From: Achromobacter veterisilvae
GTDB taxonomy: Bacteria > Pseudomonadota > Gammaproteobacteria > Burkholderiales > Burkholderiaceae_B
Direction: 5' to 3'
Length of the DNA stretch: 64,000 bases
Assembly (NCBI RefSeq): GCF_900496975.1
Contig: NZ_UFQC01000003.1
Location: 124,001 to 188,000 of the forward strand
The stretch's first letter is position 1. Each line of letters starts with the position of its first letter. The notes beneath the pieces were generated by a model. That model did not search any database and had not been told where the DNA came from. It saw only the letters and a list, made by a program, of their open reading frames with translations. Of this stretch, positions 1 to 9,937 are shown piece after piece. A program made the position numbers and the translations under genes.

Positions 1-1
1 A

Positions 2-1966
2 AAGGATTCGCACGCCGTGTACTACCTGCAGCAGCAGGGCGTCACCCGGCTCGATGTCGTCAATTTCCTCTCGCATGGCATTACCAAACAGCCACAGGTG
101 GAGTCCGCCGCCGTGCAGAAAGAGCAGCAGACCAATGGTGAAGAACAGGGCGAATCGCGCCAGTCGCCGCTGGACCAGTACGCTACCGACCTGAACGCGG
201 CCGCGCTGGCCGGGCGCATCGATCCCCTGATCGGGCGCGAACACGAGGTCGAGCGCGTGATCCAGGTGCTGTGCCGCCGCCGCAAGAACAATCCGCTGCT
301 GGTCGGCGAGGCCGGCGTGGGCAAGACCGCCATCGCCGAAGGCCTGGCCTGGCGCATCACGCGCGGGGAAGTGCCCGAGATCCTGCAGGCCGCCCAGGTC
401 TATTCCCTGGACATGGGCGCGCTGCTGGCCGGCACCAAGTACCGCGGCGATTTCGAACAGCGCCTGAAGGGCGTGCTCAAGCAGATCCGCGGCAATCCCG
501 ACGCCATCCTCTTCATCGACGAAATCCATACGCTGATCGGAGCCGGCTCGGCTTCCGGCGGCACGCTGGACGCCTCCAACCTCTTGAAGCCGGCCTTGTC
601 GTCCGGGCAGCTCAAGTGCATCGGCGCGACCACGTATACGGAATACCGCGGCGTCTTCGAAAAGGACCACGCTCTGTCGCGCCGGTTCCAGAAGATCGAC
701 GTGCCCGAGCCCAGCGTCGAACAGACCGTGCAGATCCTGCGCGGCCTGAAGAGCCGCTTCGAGGAACACCACAGCGTCCGCTATTCCGCCGCCGCGCTGT
801 CGGCCGCCGCGGAACTGTCGGCGCGCTTCATCAATGACCGCCACCTGCCCGACAAGGCCATCGACGTGATCGACGAGGCCGGTGCCGCGCAGCGCCTGCT
901 GCCGCGCTCGCGCCAGAAGAAGGTGATCGGCAAGGTGGACATCGAGAACATCGTGTCCAAGATCGCGCGCATCCCGCCGCAGTCCGTCTCCAACGACGAC
1001 CGCAGCAAGCTCGCTACGCTGGACCGCGACCTGAAGACCGTGGTCTTCGGCCAGGACAACGCCATCGAGGCCCTGTCCGCCGCCATCAAGATGGCGCGTT
1101 CGGGCCTGGGCAAGCCGGAAAAGCCGATCGGCGCCTTCCTGTTCTCCGGCCCCACCGGGGTGGGCAAGACCGAAGTGGCGCGCCAACTGGCGTTCACGCT
1201 GGGCGTCGAGCTGCTGCGCTTCGACATGTCGGAATACATGGAGCGCCACGCGGTGTCGCGCCTGATCGGCGCGCCTCCGGGCTACGTCGGGTTCGACCAG
1301 GGCGGCCTGCTGACCGAGGCCATCACCAAGCAGCCGCACTGCGTGCTGCTGCTGGACGAAATCGAAAAGGCGCATCCGGATGTGTTCAACATCCTGCTGC
1401 AGGTCATGGACCACGGCACGCTGACCGACAACAACGGCCGCAAGGCCGACTTCCGCAACGTCATCCTCATCATGACGACGAACGCGGGCGCCGAAACCCT
1501 GAACCGTCCGTCCATCGGTTTCGCCAATTCGCGCGTGGTGGGCGACGAAATGGCGGAAATCCGCCGCATGTTCACGCCCGAATTCCGCAACCGCCTCGAC
1601 GCGATCATCCCGTTCGCGCCGCTGGACCGCGAAATCATCCTGCGCGTGGTGGACAAGTTCCTCATGCAACTGGAAGACCAACTGCACGAGCGCCGCGTGG
1701 AAGCCGTTTTCACCACGCGCCTGCGCGAGCATCTCGCCAAGGAGGGGTTCGATCCGCTCATGGGCGCGCGTCCCATGCAACGCCTCATCCAGGACACCAT
1801 CCGGCGCGCGCTGGCCGACGAGCTGCTGTTCGGCAAGCTGGTCGAGGGCGGCACGGTCACGGTGGACCTGGACGACGAAGGCAAGGTGACGCTGAACTTC
1901 GACGACAGCGGCAAGCCGCCGTCCTCGGATGCGCCCGACAAGCAGGAAGTCGAACTGGTCGACTAG
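2..1966 (+). CDS. clpA: ATP-dependent Clp protease ATP-binding subunit ClpA (5' end cut by window)
   Basis: ClpA is the AAA+ unfoldase that feeds substrates to ClpP. The window starts inside the gene; the frame is open from base 2 (K-D-S-H-A...) and about 654 C-terminal residues are visible, so roughly the first 100 residues (most of the Clp N-domain) are missing. The first ATPase module has Walker A GEAGVGKT and Walker B ILFIDEIH. The second has GPTGVGKT and [13 protein letters not shown], followed by the D2-small domain with [12 protein letters not shown] variable acidic, Gln/Glu-rich linker precedes the first module. The lack of a long middle coiled-coil separates it from ClpB. clpS usually lies just upstream but is outside the window. 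The visible reading frame is intact. Confidence 0.95.
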   Translation, partial: KDSHAVYYLQQQGVTRLDVVNFLSHGITKQPQVESAAVQKEQQTNGEEQGESRQSPLDQYATDLNAAALAGRIDPLIGREHEVERVIQVLCRRRKNNPLLVGEAGVGKTAIAEGLAWRITRGEVPEILQAAQVYSLDMGALLAGTKYRGDFEQRLKGVLKQIRGNPDAILFIDEIHTLIGAGSASGGTLDASNLLKPALSSGQLKCIGATTYTEYRGVFEKDHALSRRFQKIDVPEPSVEQTVQILRGLKSRFEEHHSVRYSAAALSAAAELSARFINDRHLPDKAIDVIDEAGAAQRLLPRSRQKKVIGKVDIENIVSKIARIPPQSVSNDDRSKLATLDRDLKTVVFGQDNAIEALSAAIKMARSGLGKPEKPIGAFLFSGPTGVGKTEVARQLAFTLGVELLRFDMSEYMERHAVSRLIGAPPGYVGFDQGGLLTEAITKQPHCVLLLDEIEKAHPDVFNILLQVMDHGTLTDNNGRKADFRNVILIMTTNAGAETLNRPSIGFANSRVVGDEMAEIRRMFTPEFRNRLDAIIPFAPLDREIILRVVDKFLMQLEDQLHERRVEAVFTTRLREHLAKEGFDPLMGARPMQRLIQDTIRRALADELLFGKLVEGGTVTVDLDDEGKVTLNFDDSGKPPSSDAPDKQEVELVD

Positions 1967-1987
1967 GCAAAAGGGCATGCCTCCCTC

Positions 1988-3301
1988 ATGACCGCGGACC
2001 GCCAGCCGCTGATCGAGTGCGAACACTGCGCGAGCATCTATCGCCGGCATCGGCTCGAACCTGGCGAGACCGCCAATTGCGCCCGCTGCGGCGCCATACT
2101 CTGGCGCTACAGCGGGCTGACTTTATCCAATTGGCTGGCGCTCGCCATCGCCGCCCTGATCGTCTTCGGGGTGGCCAACGCCTATCCCGTCGCGTCCATG
2201 GCCGTGCAGGGCATGACGCAGCAGGCGTCCTTGCTGGACGCCATTTCCATCACCTGGCGCCAGCGGCACGAGGTGGTGGCGGTGATGACGGGCCTGGCGG
2301 GCTTCGCGCTGCCCCTGCTGCAACTGACCGTCCTGCTCTGGGTGCTGGGACCGCTGTCCCGCGGGAGCGAGCCCGTGGCCTTCCGGGCGGCCATGCGCCT
2401 GCTGGGCGTGCTGCGGCCCTGGTGCATGATTCCCGTGTTCCTGCTGGGCGTGCTGGTGGCGGTCGTGAAGCTGGCCGGCATGGCTGCGGTGTCCCCCGGG
2501 ATCGGGCTGGGCGCGTTCGGCCTCCTTACCATCCTGCTGACCATGCTGGGCCGCCTGTCGCCCCACGTGATATGGCGCTACGCCGAAACCATGGAGGTGG
2601 TGCCGGTGCACGTGCCGCGGGCGAAGCCGGACGAGGTCCTGACCGGCTGCCACGTCTGCGGCCAGGTCCAGGCCCTGCCGCGCGACGCCGAAGAGGCCGA
2701 GCACCACTGTGTGCGCTGCGATGCGCTGGTGCACTACCGCAAGCCCGACCACCTGGCGCGCACCTGGGCGCTGCTGCTGGCCGCCGTGGTGTTCTACATC
2801 CCCGCCAACGTGCTGCCGGTGATGAAAGTCAGTTCGGTGCTGGGCGACAGCGCCCACACGATCCTGGGCGGCGTGGTCGAACTGTGGGAAATGGGATCCT
2901 GGGACATCGCGCTGATCGTCTTCATCGCCAGCGTGGCGGTGCCGCTCACCAAGCTGCTTGCGCTGATCCTGCTGCTCCTGACGGAACAATGGCGCAGCAC
3001 GACCAATCTGCGTCCGCGCACCCGCCTGTACCAAATGGTCGAATTCATCGGCCAATGGTCGATGCTGGACGTTTTTGTCGTTATATTGCTTGCGGCGCTG
3101 GCGGATTTCCAGGGCTTGATGGAGATCAGCGCGGGGGCGGGCGCGGCGGCGTTCGGCGTGGTCGTGATCCTGACGATGCTGTCCGCTATGAGCTTCGACC
3201 TGCGCCGTAGCTGGGATCTCGAAGGGCAAAGTGAAATAGAATCAGCGCCGGTCGAAGGCCGGCGCCAGCCGGCGCCGGGCGCCGGCCAGGAAATGGGCTA
3301 G
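1988..3301 (+). CDS. pqiA: Paraquat-inducible protein A, integral membrane protein
   Basis: PqiA is the inner-membrane partner of the MCE protein PqiB in an envelope-spanning lipid-transport complex. The 437-residue protein has the family's duplicated layout: a zinc-ribbon-like Cys cluster at about residues 11-34 (CEHC...CARC), four hydrophobic segments, a second cluster from about residue 221 (CHVCG...CVRC), and four more hydrophobic segments. Its length is close to the E. coli protein (about 417). The start ATG lies 21 nt after the clpA stop, and pqiB begins 34 nt downstream, so these genes form an operon-like row. The C-terminal tail is rich in Gly, Pro and Ala. Confidence 0.93.
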   Translation: MTADRQPLIECEHCASIYRRHRLEPGETANCARCGAILWRYSGLTLSNWLALAIAALIVFGVANAYPVASMAVQGMTQQASLLDAISITWRQRHEVVAVMTGLAGFALPLLQLTVLLWVLGPLSRGSEPVAFRAAMRLLGVLRPWCMIPVFLLGVLVAVVKLAGMAAVSPGIGLGAFGLLTILLTMLGRLSPHVIWRYAETMEVVPVHVPRAKPDEVLTGCHVCGQVQALPRDAEEAEHHCVRCDALVHYRKPDHLARTWALLLAAVVFYIPANVLPVMKVSSVLGDSAHTILGGVVELWEMGSWDIALIVFIASVAVPLTKLLALILLLLTEQWRSTTNLRPRTRLYQMVEFIGQWSMLDVFVVILLAALADFQGLMEISAGAGAAAFGVVVILTMLSAMSFDLRRSWDLEGQSEIESAPVEGRRQPAPGAGQEMG

Positions 3302-3335
3302 GCCGCGGGTTCCGCCCACGAAAAAGGAAGAATAG

Positions 3336-4997
3336 ATGTCCGAGCAAGCCCCCGGGTCCGGTGAGGAGGCGTTCGCCGCACCCGCGATCTCGCGCAAGCA
3401 GAAGAGCCGGATCTCGTGGATCTGGCTGGTGCCCATCGTGGCGGCCCTGATGGGCCTGTCGCTGGTGGTGCGGACCTGGATGCAGGCCGGCCCCGACATC
3501 TCCATTTCGTTCAATACCGCCGATGGGCTGGAAGTCGGCAAGACCCAGCTCCGCTACAAGGACGTGACCATCGGCACGGTGAAGTCCATCGGCTTCAATG
3601 ACGACCGCAGCAAGGTGGTGGTGCAGGCCGAGCTTGCCAAGGAAGTCTCCGACCTCGCGCGCGAAGGCACCAGTTTCTGGGTGGTGCGGCCGCGCCTGGA
3701 CGTGAGCGGCGTGTCCGGCCTGGGCACGCTGCTGTCGGGCGCCTACATCGGCGTGGACGCCGTCGAGGGCAAGGACGGCAACAAGGCCACCAAGCTGCAT
3801 TTCGACGGCCTGGAAGTCCCGCCCGCGGTCACGCATGACCGCGCCGGCAAGCGCTTCAAGCTGAAGGCGTCGGACCTGGGGTCCCTGGACATCGGCTCGC
3901 CGGTGTATTTCCGCCGCATCAACGTCGGCCGCGTGATCGGCTACGCCCTGGATCAGAACGGCAAGGCCGTGAACGTCGAGGTGTTCGTGGACGCGCCCAA
4001 CGACAAGTTCGTCACCAACGGAACGCGCTTCTGGAACGCCAGCGGCGTGGACTTCAGCGTCAACGCGGACGGCCTGAAGGTGCGCACCCAGTCGCTGGTG
4101 TCGATGGCGGTGGGCGGCGTGGCGTTCGAGCCGGTCCTGACCGCCCGCGACGCCGGCGCGGCGGCCCCGGCCGATGCCCAGTTCGATCTCTATCCGACCG
4201 AGACGGCGGCCAAGGCCAATCCGGACGGCGAGGCGTTCCCGATCCGCATGCGCTACGACCAGTCGATCCGCGGGCTCGCGGTGGGCGCGCCCATCGATTT
4301 CAGCGGCATCACGCTGGGCAACGTCACGCAGATCAACCTGGACTTCGATCCGGCCACCAAGCGCTTCTACTCGCTGGTGGACGCCACGCTGTATCCGGAG
4401 CGCCTGGGCCGCGTGTTCGACGAAGTGCGCGAACGCGCCGTCCAGGACGGCGACGTGGCGGGCGGCCGCCTGCTGGGCGGCATGATCAAGCACGGCCTGC
4501 GCGCCCAATTGCGCACCGCCAATCTGCTGACGGGCCAGCTCTACGTGGCGCTGGACATCTTCCCGAACGCCAAGCCGGTCGAATTCCAGATGTCCGAGCC
4601 CGCGCTCATCCCGACGGTGCCTGGCAATCTGGACCAATTGCAGCAGCAGGTCAGCAACATCATCGCCAAGGTCGAGAAGATCCCGTTCGACAAGATCGGC
4701 GAAGACCTGCGCGCCACGCTGGCCAGCACCTCCAAGCTGATGGGCCGCCTGGACAAGCAGGTGGCGCCCGAGGCGCAGGCCATGCTGAAGCAGGCCAGGG
4801 AGTCGATGGCGCAGATCAACGCGCTGCTGGCTGCCGATGCGTCGCTGCCCGTCAATACCGAGCGGGCGATGCAGGAACTGGGCCGCGCGGCCCGGTCGCT
4901 GCGCGCCCTGGCCGACTTCCTGCAATCCAACCCCGAGGCCTTGCTGCGCGGCCGCGGCCCAGACCCGATCCCCGGCGCCGGTCCTGTCAGGAACTGA
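3336..4997 (+). CDS. pqiB: Intermembrane transport protein PqiB, MCE/MlaD family
   Basis: The protein has 553 residues, close to E. coli PqiB (546). One N-terminal membrane anchor at about residues 26-46 is followed by a periplasmic part with repeated MCE domains. The first has the typical GLEVGKTQLRYKDVTIGTV start near residue 62; others begin near 170 and 295 (RGLAVGAPIDFSGITLG). A helical C-terminal region from about residue 430 corresponds to the needle or tube-forming segment. An AAGGAAG-like ribosome-binding site precedes the ATG. It sits between pqiA and pqiC. The expected role is to form a periplasmic channel for lipids between inner and outer membranes. Confidence 0.93.
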   Translation: MSEQAPGSGEEAFAAPAISRKQKSRISWIWLVPIVAALMGLSLVVRTWMQAGPDISISFNTADGLEVGKTQLRYKDVTIGTVKSIGFNDDRSKVVVQAELAKEVSDLAREGTSFWVVRPRLDVSGVSGLGTLLSGAYIGVDAVEGKDGNKATKLHFDGLEVPPAVTHDRAGKRFKLKASDLGSLDIGSPVYFRRINVGRVIGYALDQNGKAVNVEVFVDAPNDKFVTNGTRFWNASGVDFSVNADGLKVRTQSLVSMAVGGVAFEPVLTARDAGAAAPADAQFDLYPTETAAKANPDGEAFPIRMRYDQSIRGLAVGAPIDFSGITLGNVTQINLDFDPATKRFYSLVDATLYPERLGRVFDEVRERAVQDGDVAGGRLLGGMIKHGLRAQLRTANLLTGQLYVALDIFPNAKPVEFQMSEPALIPTVPGNLDQLQQQVSNIIAKVEKIPFDKIGEDLRATLASTSKLMGRLDKQVAPEAQAMLKQARESMAQINALLAADASLPVNTERAMQELGRAARSLRALADFLQSNPEALLRGRGPDPIPGAGPVRN

Positions 4998-5002
4998 AAC
5001 CC

Positions 5003-5722
5003 ATGAATAGACGCCCCTCCCGCTGCGCCCGCTCGGCCAGCCCCTCCCGCGAGACAGCCTCCATCCCGGCGAAGCGGTCCGGGACGGCCCCCCGCGCCGT
5101 GTCCGTGCTGGCCCTGGCGGCCGCGCTGGCGGGCTGCGGCGCGTCGGCGCCCGTGAACTATTACACCTTGCAGGGGCCGTCGGCCCCCGCGGCGGCGGCT
5201 GGCGGCGCCCCGTCCGCTCCCTACCTGGTCGACGTGCAGCCGGTCAACGTTTCGACCCAGGCCGACCAGCCCCAGTTGATGGTGCGCACCGGCGACGGCA
5301 GCCTGTCGGCGCTGTATTCCGAGCGCTGGAGTTCGCCGCTGGGCGACGAACTGCGGGGCGCGCTGTCCGATTCGCTCAAGCGGGAACTGGGCGCCCTGGA
5401 CGTGCAGATGGTCAAGCCCGGGCCCGGCGCCGCCGTCTGGCGGGTCCAGACGGACGTGCAGCGCTTCGAACTGGTCTCGGGCAGCATGGCGCAACTGGAC
5501 GCCACCTGGCGCGTGCGGCCGGTCAACATGAAGGGCGCCGGGCTGTTGTGCCGCAGCGTCGTCACCGAAACGGTGACGGAAGCCGGCGTGCCCGCGCTGA
5601 TCGCCGCGCAGCAGCGCGCGGTGGCCGGCCTGGCGACGACGATGGCCTCCGCCATCCGCGGCCAGTCGCCCGCCGGCACGGCCTCGGTCCAGGTGCTGGG
5701 CTGCTCGGCCCTGAACGACTGA
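5003..5722 (+). CDS. pqiC: PqiC-type outer-membrane lipoprotein (ABC-type transport auxiliary family)
   Basis: A lipobox LALAAALAGC places the lipidated Cys at residue 45, followed by PVNYYTLQGPS, typical of PqiC/YmbA proteins. PqiC is the outer-membrane lipoprotein that docks the PqiB tube. The ATG is 5 nt after the pqiB stop, which suggests translational coupling. The n-region before the lipobox is unusually long (about 30 residues, Arg/Ser-rich), so translation may start further in, for example at the GTG before SVLALAA. Length is 239 residues from this start. The third gene completes a pqiABC operon. Confidence 0.88.
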   Translation: MNRRPSRCARSASPSRETASIPAKRSGTAPRAVSVLALAAALAGCGASAPVNYYTLQGPSAPAAAAGGAPSAPYLVDVQPVNVSTQADQPQLMVRTGDGSLSALYSERWSSPLGDELRGALSDSLKRELGALDVQMVKPGPGAAVWRVQTDVQRFELVSGSMAQLDATWRVRPVNMKGAGLLCRSVVTETVTEAGVPALIAAQQRAVAGLATTMASAIRGQSPAGTASVQVLGCSALND

Positions 5723-5754
5723 AGGGCGCCCGCGCAAAACCCGCCTGATCTCAA

Positions 5755-5777
5755 GCGGTTAACCTAGGGTTAACCGC
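5755..5777. promoter_or_regulatory. Perfect 10-bp inverted repeat upstream of putA
   Basis: GCGGTTAACC and its exact reverse complement GGTTAACCGC flank a 3-nt TAG spacer. It lies about 100 nt before the putA start in the pqiC-putA gap. The shape is that of a dimeric-regulator operator. No regulator is assigned. Confidence 0.5.
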
Positions 5778-5788
5778 AATACAAACGC

Positions 5789-5798
5789 GGTTGCAACC
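5789..5798. promoter_or_regulatory. Candidate PutA-binding box GGTTGCAACC
   Basis: This perfect palindrome contains GTTGCA, the core motif bound by the ribbon-helix-helix domain of E. coli PutA, and sits 77 nt before the putA start. The encoded PutA retains that DNA-binding domain, so autorepression in the absence of proline is plausible. The match is seen in the sequence; the binding is inferred. Confidence 0.5.
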
Positions 5799-5874
5799 TG
5801 TCTAGCATACGGTCCTACCCATGCTGGGTCCCGGCCCGGCATCACCTCTGCCATGCGACAGGAAGCAATCTCTT

Positions 5875-8800
5875 ATGGCCAGCACGACCCTAGGCGTCAA
5901 AGTCGACGACGCGCTCCGCGACCGGCTCAAGGCCGCCGCGCAAAAGCTCAATTGCACGCCGCACTGGCTGCACAAGCAGGCGATCCTTGCCTACCTGGAC
6001 AAGATCGAACGCGGCCACCTGCCCGCGGAAATGTCGCACCTGGGCGCGGACGCGGGCGGCGAGGACGAGGCGGGCGACGGCCAGTCGGCGCCCACGCCGC
6101 CGTTCTACGAGTTCGGCCAGGACGTGCAGCCGCAGTCCGTGCTGCGCGCGGCGATCACGGCGGCCTACCGCCGGCCCGAGTCCGAGTGCGTGCCGCTGCT
6201 GCTGGGGCAGGCCCGCATGCCGAACCTGGAAAAGATCCACGCACTGGCCGCGGGCCTGGTGAAGAAGCTGCGCGGCAAGCGCAGCGGCGGCGGCGTGGAA
6301 GGGCTGATCCAGGAGTTCTCGCTGTCCAGCCAGGAAGGCGTGGCGCTGATGTGCCTGGCCGAGGCGCTGCTGCGCATCCCCGACCGCGCCACGCGCGACG
6401 CGCTGATCCGCGACAAGGTCGCCCGCGGCGACTGGAAGTCGCACATGGGCGGCTCCCAGTCCCTGTTCGTCAACGCCGCCACCTGGGGCCTGATGATCAC
6501 CGGCAAGCTGGTGGCGGTCAGCAGCGAACAGTCCCTGTCCAAGGCGCTGACCCGCCTGATCGGCAAGGGCGGCGAGCCGCTGGTGCGCAAGGGCGTGAAC
6601 ATGGCCATGCGCATGATGGGCGAACAGTTCGTGTCGGGCCAGACCATTTCCGAGGCGCTGGCCAACAACCGCAAGATGGAATCGCGCGGGTTCCGCTATT
6701 CCTACGACATGCTGGGCGAGGCCGCCACCACCGCCGAGGACGCCGACCGCTATTACGCGTCCTACGAACAGGCCATCCACGCGATCGGCAAGGCCGCGGC
6801 CGGCCGCGGCATCTATGAAGGCCCGGGCATTTCGATCAAGCTGTCGGCGCTGCATCCGCGCTATTCCCGCGCCCAGCGCGAACGCGTGATGGCGGAACTG
6901 CTGCCGCGCGTGAAGGCCCTGACGCAACTGGCCCGCAGCTACGACATCGGCCTGAACATTGACGCCGAGGAAGCGGACCGCCTGGAGATCTCGCTCGACC
7001 TGCTGGAGGCGCTGTGCTTCGAGCCGGAGCTGGAAGGCTGGAACGGCATCGGTTTCGTCATCCAGGCCTACCAGAAGCGCGCGCCGTTCGTGATCGACTA
7101 CGTGATCGACCTGGCCCGCCGCAGCCGCCACCGCGTGATGGTGCGCCTGGTGAAGGGCGCCTACTGGGACAGCGAGATCAAGCGCGCCCAGGTCGACGGC
7201 CTGGAGGGCTATCCGGTCTACACGCGCAAGGTCTACACGGACGTGGCCTACCTGGCCTGCGCCCGCAAGCTGCTGGGCGCGCCGGAGGCGGTGTACCCGC
7301 AGTTCGCCACGCACAACGCCTACACCCTGTCCGCCATCTATCAACTGGCTGGCCAGAACTACTACCCGGGCCAGTACGAGTTCCAGTGCCTGCACGGCAT
7401 GGGCGAACCCCTGTACGACGAAGTGGTGGGGCCGCTGGCGCAGGGCAAGCTGAATCGTCCCTGCCGCATCTACGCGCCGGTGGGCACGCATGAAACGCTG
7501 CTGGCCTACCTGGTGCGCCGCCTGCTGGAGAACGGCGCCAACACGTCCTTCGTGAACCTGATCGGCGACGAGAGCATCCCGGTGGAGCAACTGGTGGCCG
7601 ATCCCGTCGAGGCGGCCTCGCGCATCGTGCCGCTGGGCGCGCCGCACGACAAGATCCCGCTTCCGCGCGAACTCTATGGCGACCCCCAGGACGGCGCCCG
7701 CGCCAACTCGGCGGGGCTGGACCTGAGCAACGAGCACCGCCTGGGCTCGCTGTCCGCGGCCCTGCTGGCCAGCGCCGCGCTGCCGTGGCGCGCGGCGCCG
7801 ATGCTGGGCGAGGGCGGAGAGGCCTGGGACGCGGCGCGCGCCGTCGAAGTCCGCAACCCCGCGAACCTGCGCGACCTGGTCGGCCACGTCATCGAAACGC
7901 GGCCGGAAGAGGCCGAGGCCGCTCTGCGCGACGCCGCCAACGCCTCGCCCATCTGGCAATCCACGCCGGTGGCGGAGCGCGCCCAGTGCCTGCGCCGCGC
8001 GGCGCAATTGCTGGAAGAGCAGATGCAGACCCTGCTGGGCCTGATCGTGCGCGAGGCCGGCAAATCGCTGCCCAACGCCATCGCCGAAGTGCGCGAGGCC
8101 GTGGACTTCCTGCGCTATTACGCGGACCAGGCGGAAACGGAATTCAGCAACGACACGCACCGTCCGCTGGGCACCGTGCTGTGCATCAGCCCCTGGAATT
8201 TCCCGCTGGCCATCTTCACCGGCCAGGTCGCGGCCGCGCTGGCCGCCGGCAACACCGTGCTGGCCAAGCCCGCCGAACAGACTTCGCTGATCGCGGCGCA
8301 GGCCGTGTCCATCCTGCGCGCCGCGGGCGTGCCGCCCGGCGCCGTGCAGTTGCTGCCGGGCCGCGGCGAAACCGTGGGCGCCCAACTGGTGGCCAGTCCC
8401 GGCGTGCGCGGCGTGATGTTCACCGGCTCCACCGACGTCGCGCGGATCATCGCGCGCACCCTGGCCGACCGCCTGGACGACGCCGGCCACACCATCCCGC
8501 TGATCGCGGAGACGGGCGGCCAGAACGCCATGGTGGTGGATTCCTCGGCCCTGGCCGAGCAAGTGGTGTTCGACGTGCTGACCTCGGCCTTCGATTCCGC
8601 CGGCCAGCGCTGTTCGGCGCTGCGCGTGCTGTGCGTGCAGGAAGACAGCGCCGACCACGTGCTGACCATGCTGCGCGGCGCGATGCGCGAACTGACCGTG
8701 GGCAATCCCGACCGCCTGTCGGTGGACGTGGGGCCCGTGATCGACACGGAAGCCCGCAACGGCATCCAGCGCCACATCGAAGCCATGCGCACCGCCGGCC

Positions 8801-9696
8801 ACCGGGTGGACCAGGTGGAACTGAACGGCGAATGCCGCCATGGCACCTTCGTGCCGCCCACCATCATCGAGATCGACCACATCGGCGAATTGACGCGCGA
8901 AGTGTTCGGCCCCGTGCTGCACGTGGTGCGCTACAAGCGCGACGAACTGGACGCCTTGCTCGATGCCGTCAACGGCACGGGCTACGGCCTGACGTTCGGC
9001 GTGCATACCCGCATCGACGAAACCATCGCGCACGTGACCGGCCAGGTCCATGCGGGCAACGTCTACGTCAACCGCAATATCGTCGGCGCCGTGGTGGGCG
9101 TGCAGCCGTTCGGCGGCGAATGCCTGTCCGGGACCGGCCCCAAGGCCGGCGGCCCGCTGTACATGTACCGCCTGCTGGCCACCCGCCCGGCCGGCCTGCC
9201 GCCGGCGCTGGACGCGTCGGCGCCGCTGCCGCAGCGCATCGTGCTGCCGGGCCCCACGGGCGAGACCAACACCTACATGGTCGAACCGCGGGGCGCGGTG
9301 TACTGCGTGGCGGCCACGGAACCCGGGGCGCGGGCGCAATGGTCGGCCGCCAGGCTGACCGGCAACCACGCCTGGTTCGCGGACACGCCCGCCGCGCAGG
9401 CGCTGCTGTCCTCGCTGGACGCCGAGCAGCGCGGGCAGGCGGGCATCCTGGCCGACGAAGACGTGGACGAGGCGGACTACCAGGCCGTGCTGTTCGAAGG
9501 CGATGGCGACGCGCTGCAGGCGCTGAACCAGCGCATCGCCCGGCGTCCCGGCCCGATCCTGTCCGTGCACGGGCTGACGCCGGACGCGATCGCCGCGGGC
9601 GCGGGGTACGTGCCGGACCGCCTGCTGGCCGAGCGCTCCATCAGCGTCAATACGGCGGCGGCGGGCGGCAACGCCAGCCTCATGACCATCGGCTGA
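5875..9696 (+). CDS. putA: Trifunctional PutA: transcriptional repressor / proline dehydrogenase / P5C dehydrogenase
   Basis: It oxidises proline to glutamate by FAD-linked proline dehydrogenase and NAD-linked 1-pyrroline-5-carboxylate dehydrogenase. The 1273-residue chain begins with a ribbon-helix-helix domain (about residues 1-47, TTLGVKVDDALRDRLKAAAQ). The PRODH barrel follows (RLVKGAYWDSEIKRAQ near residue 423). The aldehyde dehydrogenase part has Glu879 (AETGGQNA) and catalytic Cys913 (SAGQRCSALR), and a C-terminal domain completes the long PutA type. The ATG at 5875 is chosen over an in-frame ATG at 5821 because it starts at the conserved RHH sequence and has an AGGAAG ribosome-binding site. 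Monocistronic; proline-responsive autoregulation is likely. Confidence 0.96.
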   Translation: MASTTLGVKVDDALRDRLKAAAQKLNCTPHWLHKQAILAYLDKIERGHLPAEMSHLGADAGGEDEAGDGQSAPTPPFYEFGQDVQPQSVLRAAITAAYRRPESECVPLLLGQARMPNLEKIHALAAGLVKKLRGKRSGGGVEGLIQEFSLSSQEGVALMCLAEALLRIPDRATRDALIRDKVARGDWKSHMGGSQSLFVNAATWGLMITGKLVAVSSEQSLSKALTRLIGKGGEPLVRKGVNMAMRMMGEQFVSGQTISEALANNRKMESRGFRYSYDMLGEAATTAEDADRYYASYEQAIHAIGKAAAGRGIYEGPGISIKLSALHPRYSRAQRERVMAELLPRVKALTQLARSYDIGLNIDAEEADRLEISLDLLEALCFEPELEGWNGIGFVIQAYQKRAPFVIDYVIDLARRSRHRVMVRLVKGAYWDSEIKRAQVDGLEGYPVYTRKVYTDVAYLACARKLLGAPEAVYPQFATHNAYTLSAIYQLAGQNYYPGQYEFQCLHGMGEPLYDEVVGPLAQGKLNRPCRIYAPVGTHETLLAYLVRRLLENGANTSFVNLIGDESIPVEQLVADPVEAASRIVPLGAPHDKIPLPRELYGDPQDGARANSAGLDLSNEHRLGSLSAALLASAALPWRAAPMLGEGGEAWDAARAVEVRNPANLRDLVGHVIETRPEEAEAALRDAANASPIWQSTPVAERAQCLRRAAQLLEEQMQTLLGLIVREAGKSLPNAIAEVREAVDFLRYYADQAETEFSNDTHRPLGTVLCISPWNFPLAIFTGQVAAALAAGNTVLAKPAEQTSLIAAQAVSILRAAGVPPGAVQLLPGRGETVGAQLVASPGVRGVMFTGSTDVARIIARTLADRLDDAGHTIPLIAETGGQNAMVVDSSALAEQVVFDVLTSAFDSAGQRCSALRVLCVQEDSADHVLTMLRGAMRELTVGNPDRLSVDVGPVIDTEARNGIQRHIEAMRTAGHRVDQVELNGECRHGTFVPPTIIEIDHIGELTREVFGPVLHVVRYKRDELDALLDAVNGTGYGLTFGVHTRIDETIAHVTGQVHAGNVYVNRNIVGAVVGVQPFGGECLSGTGPKAGGPLYMYRLLATRPAGLPPALDASAPLPQRIVLPGPTGETNTYMVEPRGAVYCVAATEPGARAQWSAARLTGNHAWFADTPAAQALLSSLDAEQRGQAGILADEDVDEADYQAVLFEGDGDALQALNQRIARRPGPILSVHGLTPDAIAAGAGYVPDRLLAERSISVNTAAAGGNASLMTIG

Positions 9697-9749
9697 GGAT
9701 CGCGGGGCCAACTTGCCGGTATCCAAGGGTTATCTCCAATATCGGGCAA

Positions 9750-9756
9750 GGTTGCA
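9750..9756 (+). promoter_or_regulatory. GGTTGCA motif upstream of livK
   Basis: This is the same heptamer as in the candidate PutA box before putA, here in the putA-livK gap about 180 nt before the livK start. It could be a second PutA site, but a 7-mer can occur by chance. Confidence 0.25.
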
Positions 9757-9783
9757 CTCGAACGAAAATCCGGTCGCACCTCA

Positions 9784-9814
9784 AATCCGGATGTCGCAAC
9801 CCGACATCCGGATT
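9784..9814. terminator. 13-bp perfect hairpin after putA
   Basis: Perfect arms AATCCGGATGTCG and CGACATCCGGATT surround a 5-nt CAACC loop. It lies 88 nt after the putA stop. No T-run follows (CTGCAAAAG), so it may be a weak or factor-assisted terminator, or a regulatory hairpin in the livK leader. Confidence 0.45.
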
Positions 9815-9937
9815 CTGCAAAAGATGCATGCGCAAGACCTCGGCACCATCGGGGCTTGCGGTAGTGAAAAAAACCAGAGGCCTGGCTAAAAGCTCAGGTA
9901 TAACAAGGTCTTAAGTCCGACACCCCGGAGGATATCC

